From NCBI GenBank assembly GCA_022835595.1, contig BQUP01000003.1, positions 936,629 through 1,000,628 of the forward strand: a stretch of 64,000 nucleotides of DNA, read 5' to 3'. The position numbers and the translations under genes were made by a program. Below the pieces are notes generated by a model. The model was not told the origin of the DNA, did not search any database, and worked only from the letters and a program-made list of their open reading frames with translations. The stretch's first letter is position 1. Each line of letters starts with the position of its first letter. Below, piece after piece: positions 21,559 to 34,167 of this stretch. The DNA is from Cystobasidium ongulense (taxonomy: Eukaryota; Basidiomycota; Cystobasidiomycetes; Cystobasidiales; Cystobasidiaceae).

Positions 21559-24500
21559 ATGCGGTACGCTACGAGTGGAGTCGCTGTGCTCACGATCGCA
21601 TCGACTATATCCACGTGCATAGTCGAAGCATCACCATTTCCAGAAGCCTTCGATAGAAGATACGCAGATAACATCGCTCTTCCAGATTCTTTCAACTTGA
21701 ATGCTGGCAATACTAGACATAATTTCCAGATTAGACAAGCACCTACTCCTCCTGCTAATTTACCTAATGCTACCGGTTTGTCGTACGCTGTTCCTCCTCC
21801 AAACTCAAACGGAGGTAAAGCCTGGAAGGATGCACATGGTAGAGCTGTGGACCTAGTCTCTCAAATGACATTGAAGGAGAAGGTGACTATTCTTTACTTC
21901 CATAATGTTGCCTGACTTGACTGACGGATTCGTCATGCTTAGGTCAGCATTGTCACCGGTCAAATCGGCAGGTAAGTCCTGGCCAAATTGCAGAATCACT
22001 CTTTTTTTAACATACTTGATGTGCTTATAAACAGATGTGCAGGAAACACTGGAGCCATTGAACGTCTCGGCCTTCCTCAATTGTGTTTTCAGGATGGTCC
22101 GGCTGGAGTTCGCCCTGCTACAGGGAAAACCCAGTTCCCGGCTGGGGTAACAGTAGCATCAACATGGGATAGAGACCTTATCTACCAAAGGGCAGCTTCA
22201 ATGGGTCAAGAATTTTATGATCTAGGCATTCACGTGGCACTCTCTCCTGTTACCGGTGGCCCACTTGGTAGATCTCCTTATGAAGGCAGAAACTGGGAGG
22301 TAAGCTCCATTCATATTCAGAATACTTTTATACAGGGTATTTGCATGTTTGTTGACTGTTGACATCACTCGCTATCCGCAGGGCTTCTATGCTGATCCCT
22401 ACGCCACCGGAGTTGCAGCCTGGCTTTCTGTCAAAGGATTACAAGACTCAGGTGTTACAGCAACCGCAAAACACTTCATAGCTTACGAACAGGAAACTTA
22501 CAGAAATTTGTACGGTCAGACTGCAAGCTACAGTGTATTTCCAGCTTCCGCACAGCTTCCTATCGATTCTTACGTCGATTCGAAGACTACACACGAGCTT
22601 TACGCTTGGCCTTTTGCAGAAGCAGTCCGTGCAGGGGTAGGTTACTGCATGTCGTCCTACAATATGGTCAACGGTTAGTCATCTAAACCAGTTTTGGCAA
22701 GTCTGTGAGCATAACGGCTGACAGAAAAACCTTCTTCCGGCAGGAACACACGCCTCGGCCAATTCCGAGATTTTGAACGGACTCTTAAAGACAGAATTCA
22801 ATTTCCAAGGAGCTGTCATATCTGATTGGGGTACGTGAAGTGTGTACACTGCTTCTGGCTGCTGTGCTACAGTCTCCGCCCATGTGCAGCTGGATTTGCC
22901 ACCGCCGTTGTCAGCTATCTAATATTTATCTTGTCTTTTTCTACAGGAGGTGTCTGGTCGACGCAATATAGCGTGATGGGTGGCAATGATCTCGATATGC
23001 CTGGTTTCGGTTATGGTGGAGCATTGGGAATCTTCTACGATGGTGAATTAGAAGGACTAGTCTCTAATGGGACCGTTCCCGAGTCTCGTTTGAACGATGC
23101 TGTCACTCGAATTCTTACAACCTTCATCGCACATGGTCAATTGGACAATCCCCTTCCACCTACCACCATCAATGCCGTCGGTGTTCCAAATCTACCCATC
23201 ATTTACAAAAACGTCCAGAAAGAATCAACTCTTGACTTGATCAAAAAGATCGGGGAAGATGGTGCTATCCTGCTCAAGAATGTGAATGGCGCTTTACCAC
23301 TCAAAGCACCGCAATCCATCGCTATCATCGGTGAAGATGCTGGTCCTTCTCCTCACTCCGATTATTTGTGTGGCGCATTTGGCGACGCTTGCCCTGAAGG
23401 GTCAAACAATGGAACTTTTGCTCTTGGCTTGGGATCAGGATACAGTCAACCGATGAACCTAATAAATCCACTGTGCTCCATCCAAGACCGCGCTGTCAAA
23501 GATCGTTCTCTCGTACGATCAGTATTGAACAATACTGCTATCGCCGATATCGAAGCTACTGCTGCTCAAGCGGACGTAACCCTTGTTTTCGTTGATGCAT
23601 ATGCTCAAGAAGGACAAGATCGCGAGACACTTCTGCTCACCAATAACGGAGATGCTATCGTCCAGGCTGCTGCTAGTCAATGCAACAATACTATCGTGAT
23701 CATGCACATCCCAGGTGGAGTAGTCATAGATGCATGGGTCAACCACCCTAACATCACAGCTATCTTAGCTCCTCTACTGCCAGGTGAACAAAGCGGACCC
23801 TCCCTCGTATCCGTACTATACGGAGATATCAGTCCATCCGGCAAGCTACCGTTCACAATCGCCAAAAAGATAGATGACTACCTACCCAACAGTATAGCTA
23901 AAGATCCAGTCGTAGCTCCCAAATCATACTTTGATGAAGGATTGAATATCGACTATCGATACTTCGACTCTAACAACATCGAACCTAGATACGAATTTGG
24001 CTTCGGTCTTAGTTATTCTACTTTCAAATACGACAACATATGGCTTGAGAGTACCTATGAAGCTGACAAGTATGCTATTCAGGAGACTCATGAGAAATAT
24101 GAGGGTCAGAAGGAAGGAGATTCAATCTATGATAAGATCTTGACCGTTTATTCCAATGTCAAGAATACTGGCGGTGTCGTAGCTTGCGAAGTCGCGCAAT
24201 TGGTGGGCCATCGTCGACTTACTGAATAAAATGAACTGTATGCTTACTCATGCTTGACCACAGTACATCGAGTTCCCAGCATCCGAACAACAGCCACCGC
24301 GGCAACTAAGAGGTTTCGACAAGTTACAGCGACTCGGGTCAGGCGTTACTTCAACTGCTACTTTCCCAATCCGCAGAAAGGATTACATGGTGTGGGACAC
24401 GGTGCTACAGAAGTGGAGATTGCCAAAGGATGGTTTTGTGACGTTCCACGTTGGAGCCAGCTCTCGGGATCTCCCACTCAAGCTAAAACACAGCTTTTAA
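21559..24500 (+). CDS. Secreted beta-glucosidase, glycoside hydrolase family 3
   Basis: Extracellular GH3 enzyme cleaving beta-glucosidic bonds, for example cellobiose or glucan oligomers. Exons: 21559-21882, 21943-21971, 22035-22299, 22382-22673, 22744-22830, 22947-24202 and 24264-24500; 829 aa. MRYATSGVAVLTIASTISTC looks like a signal peptide. GH3 landmarks follow: GQIGRCAGNTGAIERLGLP, LCFQDGPAGVR, KHFIAYEQE, MSSYNMVNG and VISDWGGVWS, whose Asp is the expected nucleophile. The GH3 C-terminal domain (GAILLKN.., HIPGGVVIDAWVNHPNI, LLPGEQSG) and an FnIII-like domain (YEFGFGLSYSTF..., the last 150 residues) complete it. The last exon is needed to finish the FnIII domain; an in-frame stop would otherwise end it at 24229. 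Many N-glycosylation sequons fit secretion. Converges on the FMO gene. Confidence 0.93.
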
Positions 24501-24959
24501 GGTATCCCAAAGAAAACGATAGAGACGACTATCATAATCATGATGATCGTCATGCTTTATCCGACTCGTAAGCAGCAACACATTCATCACCAGAAAGAAG
24601 GCGATCCTACGGCCTCCTAGCGGATGAAGCATTCTCAGCATTTACATCAATACAAAATCTACCCGAGTGGCCCTTATTGCGCCAACTCAGTCTGTTTATA
24701 GCATATCGACTAACAAGAGGCAATGTATGCAAAACGGATACCTTTTGCCATCACTCCCTCCGGTGTAAAGTTCAGCTTGTTGTCGTTGCTGACGTCCGAA
24801 GTGAACTCAACGATAAAATATGACAGAATAGATGGATAATCTCAAGATAAATTCAACACAGTACAACAGCTTCCCATGTTAACCCACTGATATCGTCTCC
24901 ACAACGCAAAAACTACCAGGTCGGAAAAGGAACAAATAATTAAGTCCATTTTCCGACTT
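24501..24959. other. Convergent 3' region, GH3 and FMO genes
   Basis: 459 bases between two convergent stop codons; probably 3' UTRs. Nothing else is seen. Confidence 0.4.
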
Positions 24960-26861
24960 CTAAGTACGTACAGGCTCAGGTCTGACGCCTTTGAGTACAG
25001 CAGCGACCTCTAATGCGAGGAAAAATCCATAGTGCCGCATAGTTTGCAATTCTCCACCCTGAATCCATATTCCATCATGGTTGGTAGGTCTAAAAACACC
25101 TCTTATCTCGCCTTCTTTATCTAAACCCCAGACTGGTTCCAACTTGATTTCGTTACCAATTATATCGGCTATTATATCTCTGTTATCCTTCTTGAAGCCT
25201 GTGCAGAAGCATACTACATCCGCGTCTAAATGAGTTCCGTCGCTAAAGGCTAACCCTTCAGGCGTAAAATGAGTGACTGCACTTCCGGATTTTACGGCAA
25301 AATCTCCATCTATGATAGCTTGTCCTGCTCCTATATCGGGATAATGTCTTCCGACGCGACAGAAGATTTGATTGTGCACCGGTCCTTCGTTCTGAGCAAG
25401 GAATCCAGCTTTGGCAAGTCCTTCGTAGTACGATTGGTCGTGTGCATCTTTCTGCATCTTCATGACAAGGTTCGATAGACTGGCATTCAGTACCACTGGG
25501 TCCTCGGTCGCAACTGTATCGCCATACTCTGCCCCGGTCTCATCATTCCAGAAACGTTTCTGCACCCGAGTAATGTGATGTGGCGCATAGATTCTGGTTG
25601 GTCCTCGTTGGACGACTGTGCATTGTACACCGAGCCTTGAGCAGTCCCAAGCAACATCGAGACCGGTTGTAGCTGCTCCAATAACGGCTACCTTCTTGCC
25701 TTTCCACTTTTCTGGGTTGACGTAGGACACGCTATGGAGTACTTCGCCTTTGAAGGTTTCTTCATTTGGGTAGTCCGGCTTCACGGGGTACCTTCCTCCG
25801 ATACCGATAGCAAAAATTAGGGATCGAGTAATGACTGTGCCTCGTGAAGTCGTGACTGTCCATTTTTTGGTCGTCTCGTCCCACTGAGCTTTTTCTACGT
25901 TTGCGGATTGATAAATGGGTAGATTTAGGTCTTTTGCGTAAACCTTATAGTAATGAGCGAGTTGTTTGGCATTGATATATTCAGGATAGTCTCTAGGAAA
26001 AGGTCGGTATGGGAGCCCGGAGAAGACTCGAGATGTATGCAATGTGGCGGAATCATATCGTTTTCCCCATGCGTCCCCAACCTGGTCTTCTCTGTCCAGG
26101 ATGGCAAAATCGATGTTCAGAGCTTGAAGGTAGGCAGCAAGTGCGAGGCCAGCGTGACTGGAACAGTGCAAGGGCAGGGTTAGTAGAACTCCGGTTTCCT
26201 CCAAAGTTGCTTGGCTCACCCTGCTCCGACAATGATAGCTTCTGTCTCTTTAGGCAATTCCTTGGATACTTCTTTGGTCCGCACACAATCTTTCCAAGGA
26301 GCAGCGTCCAGGTCTTTTAACGAGGTCGTGGTAGTGAATATCTTGAGATCGCCATTTGACAGGCGCAAGAACTTGAAAGCCGCATGACAAATGGCATTTG
26401 GGGTTGATGTCCTGAATGAGAATCCTACTCTGAGGAGGGACACACCATTGGGCAGATCGATGGCTTGTACTTCTTCCGGGATAAGCGCCACTTCGGAAAT
26501 GGAAGCTCGTCGGAGAAGCGAAGGGACACGCTCGACGATGGTGCTGATTCACAGGAGGCAGTAGAGCATAAGTACAGAACTCATGGTATGTATATGACGG
26601 CGCGCACCTTCTCGTATGGAATGTACGGAATGTCCATGTTAACGAGACTTGATCACGAAAGAAGCCATCGGCATAGTAGAGCTTCTCCAGCTCTTCTTCA
26701 TCGCAATCTTGGAGGATCTTGGTGATACTGGGCACAAAGCTGAGTGCAATTTCCTGCACTTCAGCTTCTAGGAACGGCTTCAATAGGTCTGGGGATGGGA
26801 ATCCACCAGGTAGGGCCTTCACGTCGTCGATTGCCTCGAGCTCTGTCATGTCGATGGCCAT
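24960..26861 (-). CDS. Flavin-containing monooxygenase-like enzyme, paralogue 1
   Basis: FAD- and NADPH-dependent class B monooxygenase with an N-terminal extension of about 210 residues. Exons (minus): 26861-26608, 26543-26220 and 26157-24960; 591 aa. The FAD-binding GxGxxG is VGAGHAGLALAAY (about residues 190-202), made across the second intron. The FMO identifying motif is FKGEVLHSVSY. The NADPH-binding GxGxxG is VAVIGAATTGLDVAWD. The late FCTGFKKDN matches the ATG-F type block. The N-terminal part has an SnoaL/NTF2-like look (ADGFFRDQVSLTWTFRTFH...), seen in several fungal FMO-like proteins; I give this as inference. The nearest relative is the gene at 30768-32796 with the same two intron sites. 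Substrate unknown. It reads toward GH3 and away from the other flavoenzymes. Confidence 0.88.
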
Positions 26862-28289
26862 GCTGGATGATTAGGTGAGATAAGTGACTGTAGGTATAGG
26901 AATCAGAACAGAAACACAGGACGTCCATGCTGCCTGCGACTCTATCGCTGCAGTGTCCATTGTCTGATTAAGCTCTGCTCACCTTGTCGCCTTATCTCCC
27001 CACATCGCCGGGCCTGTCGACGACCTCCGAAGCGTGTCCACGGCCGACGGCAGCGATACGGCGGGATCCATTTCCGAAGGGCGCTTTGCAGGTGATAAGT
27101 CTGTTTTGCACGCATAACATGCAGCAGATCCGTTGCTCGAGGGATGTATGTACCGCTCTGACATAGGTATCGCTCGCTTTCCGCAGACCTTGCAGCAGTA
27201 ATGGAGTCCACAAGTTCTTCTCCTAAATAGTTCAGTGGCGTGTGTGATCTGATAAGATTGCGTATTCGAAATTCACAAAGCTATTTGCAGAAGCGTGTTC
27301 CGGCACTTGTGTAATTCAATTACTCTGCGAAGATTGTCCTTCTCTTGATCCTATGCATAAAAGGCTGAGCAGTAGGTCCAGGCTCAGCGCATACGCATAA
27401 GCTATCCATCTTGTGCAATGCTACCGCATCCCGTACAGTAGTACCGGTATTAGTTAGTCGCGTGAAAATGAGAGAGTAGGTATCGTGTAACTTGACATTT
27501 GACACTAGTTCTCTTAATTGTCAAGTCGCATTATTTGGACCATAGTAGACTAGTTCCTTGCCCACCCACAAATCCGCAGCTCCAGTTGGTAGTCAGACGC
27601 TCTTGATATAACACGCCGAGAGAGACTGTGGTCCAGAATGAAGAGCCTCCACGCAAACCTCTCGTGCATTCAGCTCGTATCTTCCAAACCTCGATCATCA
27701 TTTTTTCAAGCAGCTTCTGGTTGATGCTTCCTCTTCTGCTTCTCGTCAGATCTTACGAGCGCACCCTGTACTGTACCATGCGATCCTGGTCAAGGCATCG
27801 AGAACGCGAATGCTTTCCTCTCTGAGATAATAAAGAATCTTCCGGTTGCTGCAGGAAATGCAGCCGGACAGAGCGGCCTTCGCGGGTGCTCCATGGAGAG
27901 AAAGAGCAACTAGTCTGCTACCATCAGCAGCGGAGGGAGAGTGGACTACAAGCAGGCAGTCTCGTGATAAACAATAATGATTGCAGAGCTCAGCCCGCGT
28001 AAAGTGTGTGTCCTGCTTCACGATCCCGCTCTCCCCGTGCTTGCCGCTCTGTCCGCTCGCACACGCCGGCCGCAGCTGCTGAGCGCGATGGTGCATGGCT
28101 GATGGGCGACGACGATAGACGCGCACGGCTGTTGGAGACTCGTCGAGACCACATAAATCCATCCTCAGTGTCACGCTTCCTCCTTGGCTTCCTTCAAACA
28201 CTCTAGCTTCGTCAACTCCCAACTCCGACCTCGTTTGGCCCGCCCGACCTTATCGTGGAAGCAAGCACGTGAACAGCATACAAGCAACC
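26862..28289. other. Divergent intergenic region inside the flavoenzyme cluster
   Basis: 1.43 kb between the FMO (minus) and FAD-monooxygenase (plus) start codons. It must hold both promoters. Several open frames exist on both strands. One minus-strand frame at about 26985-27270 shows CKVC and CYAC but has no convincing start or exon partner, so I do not call it a gene. Confidence 0.5.
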
Positions 28290-30197
28290 ATGGGAGCACC
28301 TCAGGCTAACGGACACGTCAATGGCGAGAACAAGGCACAGGTACTTATCATTGGGTCGGTCGGCCAAGTCCCAGCTTGCTCAGTAGTCTTTGGAGCTGAC
28401 TTCTTGTCCCGATCAACCCACTACAGAGGTGGCATCGTCGGCCTCTCGCTATCGCACGCCCTCAAGAGGCAAGGCATCTCCAGCATCGTGTTCGAGAGAG
28501 ATCTCGTACAGGCTCGCAATCAGGGATGGGCTCTCTCTATCCATTGGTGAGTCGCTTCGGATTCGTACCTTCTTGGCATGTTCTACGCGGATGAGCCTTG
28601 TCAAGAAGCCTTTCTATGGTGGTGGTACACAGCGTACTAAAAGCGCACTCCTATCTGGTTGCAGGTGCAAGCCTATACTCGAGAACATGCTTGGTCCCGA
28701 ACTCGCTGCACGGCTTCCCGAAGCGAATGTAGACCCCGCAATTCCTCAAGTCAATCTGAAGTGGGATACCGTCGATGCGCGAACTGGAGAAGTCATGTAG
28801 TGAGTCCAGACCTACATCGTTTTGTCACACGGCCAAGTCCTCTGACAAACGTTGCTTGCGACTCTCTACAGTCGCCTCCCCACAGCAGGCAGATTTATCC
28901 GAGCAAACAGGCCAAAGCTACGTAAAATACTAAGCACAGGAGTGGATATGCGTATGGGCATGTCTTTCAAGAAATACGAAGTTACAGAGAACGGTGTTCG
29001 TGCTTATTTTGCGGATGGGAGCGTATACGAAGGCGAATTCTTGATTGGATGTGAAGGAGCAGTTTCGAGTGGTGCGTCCCTATTCCTGATCTGTACATAC
29101 CATTCATCTCGCCTTAACTGACCAAGTACGCACGGCGCTCGTATAAACAGTGCGAAACCAGTTGTTAAATGGTGAAGAAGTACTCGATCCACTTTTATTC
29201 TCAACTCTTGCAGTAGTTCAAACAGTACCAGCAGAGCAAATAGCTCCAATTCGAAAAGTAGACAATCTCCTCTTCCAAGCTATTAATCCCGATACTGGAG
29301 TCTTCTACTGGCACTCTATTCAAGATGTACACCCTGAGACAAATGAAGTTTCATGCTTGACTTATGTAGGCCTGGTCTTCTCTGACAAAACCGAGCTGAA
29401 AGATGCTAACTAGTTCTTTGATTGGAAAAGATCTCATGGCCTGTGGACAAGTTGGAAGACCGATTCCAGCTGACTGCACCTACAGACCAGGACATAATTG
29501 AAGGTACGCCGCATCCACCCTACGTGCTCCGCCTTAGACCTGAATTGTGATTAGATATGCTGAGCTTTCATTTTCACTTTTCCTCCAGAAATGAAACGCA
29601 AGACTGAAGGATTTGCTGATCCTTTCAAGACTTTTGTGATGAAAATGAGCCCTGATGCTCCAGTGAGCACATGCACAAAAACATGACAGCCCCTCCTCAG
29701 TGTATGAGAGCTAAGTCTTGGCTCTGTCTGTTCCCTTCAATCAGGTCACTCGCTTGCAGTTACGAGACTGGATCAGTAAACCATGGACGGGTGGAAGTGG
29801 TCGCGTATCACTGGCAGGAGACGCTGCTGGTCCCATGACAATGTAAGTCCACAGACAGTGTTTGCTTTGTTTATGACCCTCGGCTGACCAACGTATCCTT
29901 GCGTTTAGGTACCGAGGCGAAGGTGTCAATCACGGTATCCTTGATGCCTTCTGGCTAGCACGAACAATCTCTTCCATCACCAAAGGTGAAGTTCCCGATG
30001 CGAACAAAGCTTTGAAGGCGTATGAAGCCAATGTCTGCAAGAGAAGACAGTTCAGCACTCCTCTATCTAGACAAGCTACTATCGATGCTCATATCTATCC
30101 CGCTAAAGAATCTCCCCTTATCAATGTCTACAAAATACCGACGGAAGAGTTAGATAAAGCTATGGAGCTTGTTGAGGCTGAATTGATCACAGCCTGA
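28290..30197 (+). CDS. FAD-dependent aromatic-ring-type monooxygenase (PHBH/UbiH fold)
   Basis: Class A flavoprotein monooxygenase of the type that hydroxylates aromatic or polyketide substrates using NAD(P)H. Nine exons: 28290-28354, 28427-28546, 28665-28799, 28872-29071, 29151-29365, 29431-29503, 29589-29662, 29745-29842 and 29909-30197; 422 aa. The FAD-binding dinucleotide fold (VLIIGGGIVGLSLSHALKRQ, residues about 18-37) is completed across the first intron, followed by ISSIVFERD. The second FAD motif is RVSLAGDAAGPMTMYRGEGVN with HGILDAFWLA. The size fits single-domain members. The first donor (GG/GTCGGT) is weak, but the frame is needed for the GxGxxG. A start at 28269 would add seven residues. 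It lies between two FMO-type genes, which hints at a shared pathway. Confidence 0.87.
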
Positions 30198-30767
30198 AAT
30201 AGCCGAGTGCTTTAGCTGTATTGGCTAGGACTAGAAAGTGTGGACTCTCTCACCTTTTCATCTTTGGTACCTTGTATCGTTGTGTAGCTCGAGTATCCCG
30301 ATCGCTCATTTCGTATTTCGCTGTTGAAATGGTTCATCGCGCCGCTTTCTCAACCTGTCCCTCCAAACACCGTCGGATTGTACAACAACGATGCAGGCCT
30401 GATCCCGCGCAGATAGTATAGTTCGGGACCATTCTATCATACGCCTGCACTTGCATGTAGGCGTAAGTTAACGGCGTACCGGTAGGCTGTAAGTGACCAT
30501 GATAAAGTCGTGCATTATTAATTATAGACAACAAAAAGAAAGGTTGAATACGAATGTAAACCAATTTACCGTAATACAATCGGCGACTTTGGTTCCCGGA
30601 GCCCCACTCCGTCCATCACGGAAAAATCCAGTCCGGCGAGAATTGAGGATCTCGAGCATGCGCAGGACCACTTGCAGTTGTTCTCCCTCCGCTATCGCTT
30701 GAGACCTAGAGGAACGGGCATATCCCTCCACAGCACACATCTGAAGCACATCTCGTGCATATCGCAA
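30198..30767. other. Intergenic region between two flavoenzyme genes
   Basis: 570 bases carrying the 3' end of the FAD monooxygenase and the promoter of FMO paralogue 2. It contains a short hairpin at 30440-30465 (tacgcctgca/tgtaggcgta around a 6-nt loop). Confidence 0.45.
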
Positions 30768-32796
30768 ATGGCTGCCTCGATCGCGCCGTCGCATGAGCCA
30801 GAGCTCGAAGGCATCAAGAACGTCCGCGACCTGCCTGGAGACTGGCTGGTGAACGAATGGGCGACCTTTGACCCGTCAGAAGCGCAGTCCCTGGCAGACT
30901 CGCTGCATCCACGCATCGTCAAGCTCCTCCGAGGCGATGAAGCCGAGTTCCAGGCCTTGATTGACGAGAATGGCTTTTGGCGGGACATTGTAGCTCTGTC
31001 GTGGTCCTTTCGCACCTTTCATGGCAAGGAGTGAGTACTCAAGCTCAGATACTCCTCCGAAACTGCTAACCATCCATCCTTGTTTAGCAAGATCACCAGC
31101 CGCATCCCTTCGCTGCTTGCACGTGCCGATATCAAAGACATCCAGCAAGCTTCCCAGATCCAAGTTGTAAACCTCCCCAATCAAGCTTCTATCTTGCGTA
31201 TAGCCGTTCCATTCACTACCTCGAACCCAGATACAAAATGTCTGGCGATCTTCAAATTCGTACGCAAACTCGATGGAGAAATTAAGCTCTTCACGACTAC
31301 GACCCAGTTGGTGGAGGTGGCTGCTGCACCATGGAAGGATTGCGTAAACACTCGACCTGTTAGCAAAGAGCTTCCTGAGCGTACTGATGTCCTGGTCATT
31401 GGTGGAGGGTGAGTCAGCGCTGAGAGGCGAAGCGTGTCCTGGAACTAGTAGCTAATGCAATCGAACAAATAGACATTCTGGCCTGTCTATCGGCGCGTAT
31501 CTGTCAGCTCTAGGCTTAGATTTCGCCATTCTAGACGCCGAGAAGGAAATAGGCGATGCCTGGGCAAGAAGATACGATAGTGCAACACTCCATACAACAC
31601 GAGTATTCTCTGGACTCCCCTACCGGCCATTTCCCGATACGTACGACGAATATGTAAAAGCAAAGCAGCTGGCTACATTCTACAAGCAGTATGCGGAAGA
31701 ACTCAAATTGCCCATCTATCAGAACAATACGGTCGTAAAGGCCGTCTTCGATGAGGCCAAGAAGGAATGGACCGTTACTACATCAAATAATGACACCCTA
31801 AAAGCTCGAGTCTTGTTATTCTCAGTCGGCATTGGGGGACGCTTCCCAGTTCTGCCTACCTATCCAGGAGCTGATGAATTCAAAGGAGAACAAATGCACA
31901 GTATCCGATATACGAATCCATCAGCTTGGAAGGGCAAAAAAGTGGTTGTCATCGGATCCTCGACTACCGGACTTGACGTGGGCTTAGATTGTTCTGAACT
32001 TGGCATCGACGTAACAATAGTTCAGCGAGGTGCTACCAGAATATACGGGCCCGGGCACATAGCGGGTGAGTCAACCGGCGGCTCTGCATTCCGACGTCCG
32101 TGAGCTGATGCTTTTAGCAGGTCTCCAGAAGTTGTTTTGGAATGAAAACAGTCCAGGGGACGTTGGCGATCAGGTGACCAGCGAGGACCCCATCGCCCTG
32201 CAAGAGAAACTGTCTGCTCTGCTTATGAAGCATCAGACAAGTCAATATGACAAGAAATATTATGAAGGACTTGAAAAGGCTGGATTTTTGGCCCTTCATG
32301 AAGGCGCTGTACATAATCAAATTTTTATTCATGGCGGAAAGCGTGAGCCGCATTCCTGTTGACTGCAAAATTTGACCAATGGTCAGCTGATTAGCTTCTT
32401 CTCACTCCAGATTATCCTGACATCGGCGCAGGTTGGGCTATTTGCCGAGGGGAGATCAAGGTCAAATCAGACTCAACAATCACCAATCTTGATGCGACAG
32501 GTGTAAACTTCGCAGATGGTACACACCTAGACGCGGACGCTATAGTCTATGCGACGGGCTTCAAGAAAGATACTCGGGAGGTACTGTCTGGCATCATTGG
32601 CGATCAATACAAACTTGAACCAGTATGGGGTTTAGATAAGGAAGGGGAGGTTAGAGGGGTTTTCAGACCAACTGGCCACGATTATATCTGGCACAATGGT
32701 GGGGAATTGCAGATGATGAGATGGGGCGGGCGTTTCCTTGCGCTGCAGATCGCAGCGTTGCTCGCTGGTGTTAGACCGGAGCCTGTTCGTACGTAA
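30768..32796 (+). CDS. Flavin-containing monooxygenase-like enzyme, paralogue 2
   Basis: Paralogue of the enzyme at 24960-26861, colinear from the N-terminal extension to the shared C-terminus GVRPEPVRT. Exons: 30768-31030, 31088-31408, 31473-32065, 32121-32342 and 32411-32796; 594 aa. Motifs: FAD site VIGGGHSGLSIGAY, FMO motif FKGEQMHSIRY, NADPH site VVVIGSSTTGLDVGLD and YATGFKKDT. The first two introns sit at the same codons and phases as in paralogue 1; the last two (after HIAG and at KHYPD) are absent there. Divergence is broad rather than clustered, so the duplication does not look recent. ATG at 30768 is supported by the match to the paralogue; upstream in-frame Met codons are possible. 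Substrate unknown. Confidence 0.88.
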
Positions 32797-33252
32797 TCCA
32801 GTTATACTGTACGTGGCGGTGGCGCATACATGTCGGGTTTTGGGCGAGTAACACATGAAGGATACTTGCCGCTGGAGATGCGGTGCTCAGAGCAACCTTC
32901 AGTCGCGGACTGATGCTCGAGCTTGCTAGATGCTGGTCTGCTAAATGCGAGCAGCTTCGAGCTGGCACGTCTGTCTTTACAGGCTGAAGCTGTATTTGCA
33001 GAGCATCCCTTTTCGAGCCTAACGCTACAAAATTATTGCGGCAAAGCAAAACCGTTCTACGAGACAACAAAATCGCTGCGCCCTGAAGAACAGCCAGGAC
33101 ATCCTTGCCGCGCCCACCTACGTTGTCTCGCGGGGCATCGCCAGATGCTTTGGGTACATAATCTATCGACGTTTGCCTCGTTTTCCCCTGCCTCTCTTGC
33201 CTCTGCTACTTCCACTTCACCCACATCCATTAGAGTACTGACTAATAAAACT
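32797..33252. other. Intergenic region, FMO2 to orphan gene
   Basis: 456 bases with the 3' end of the FMO gene and the promoter of the orphan gene. I see nothing specific. Confidence 0.35.
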
Positions 33253-34167
33253 ATGGCCAGTGAGTCTCTCTCCTAATCTTGACATCTACCAAAGTATTGA
33301 GCACGCCGGCAACTTCGACTCTTGCCCGCAGACAACGACGCTGATGAATATATCCGGAAGATAAGAGACGAAACAGAATCACATCTTAATGCCTTGGCAT
33401 TACCAGATGTTTACTCTCTCAGGGAAAATGAACGACGTCTCCACATCTTGAAAACTGTCGGCGAACACAAACACAAAAGGAAATTTGAAACCTACAAACC
33501 TTCAATAGCCTCCCGGCTCCAGAATCCTCGGAAGTCTATGTATGATGAACTCGTGGATGATCATCGACGACATGGAACACCAGACATAGTGATAGCTGCA
33601 CTATTGTTGAGCTTGGAAGATGGCTTGGTGGTAAGTGTTCAGGGTCCAGGTCGAGTTGCAGCGACCGGGCTCGTCTATTCTATGATAGTCTGCCAGTGCG
33701 TTTGAATGCGTAATGGACATCCACTAACGTGCATGATTTCCTTGTATGGCCGGCGCGGTGTCAGGCCAAGATACAAGCAGAATGCTCTCCGCCACCGGTA
33801 AGACCCCCAGTGAGTTTAGCATGACTCGAGTGAAATGGTGACCAAATCATATACGCTACTGGATGTTTGGTATACCAGTGAGGTGCATGAACGGTCGGCT
33901 TTCACTAACATATGGTTTATTTACACTTGCCACGCGCTTTAGATTCGCCCGAAATTGGTAAACAAGACGTCGAAACCAAGAATCCCGACTGCCAGTGGCC
34001 ACAAGGATTTAACTAGAATTCACATGCGTGAAGCTCATCGTGTGCGACTGAACGACTGGGCACCTACTGTTTCTAGCAGAGATCCACTCGATGACCACAC
34101 GCGTAATGGCATTCAGAATGGCATCAAGTCGAGGCGAGCGAGGCAAGCCGCTAAAGGCGGAAATTGA
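33253..34167 (+). CDS. Orphan small basic protein
   Basis: I do not recognise this protein. Four exons join with consensus sites and intact frame: 33253-33259 (ATG GCC A, donor GTGAGT), 33332-33630, 33765-33797 and 33943-34167; 187 aa. It is hydrophilic and charged, with a helical N-terminal half (YIRKIRDETESHLNALALPD, ENERRLHILKTVGEHKHKRK) and a basic C-terminus (GIKSRRARQAAKGGN). It has no signal peptide, TM or catalytic motif. The 3' flank resembles that of the orphan gene at 50071-51245, about 17 kb away, so the two may belong to a lineage-specific family or carry the same inserted repeat. Four well-formed introns favour a real gene, but expression is untested. Confidence 0.5.

Noticed and set aside
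27746-28222. 158-codon open frame on the minus strand
   Set aside because: No recognisable motif, odd composition (many Cys, Ser and Arg), and it covers the promoter of the FAD monooxygenase. It looks like a chance frame in GC-rich DNA.
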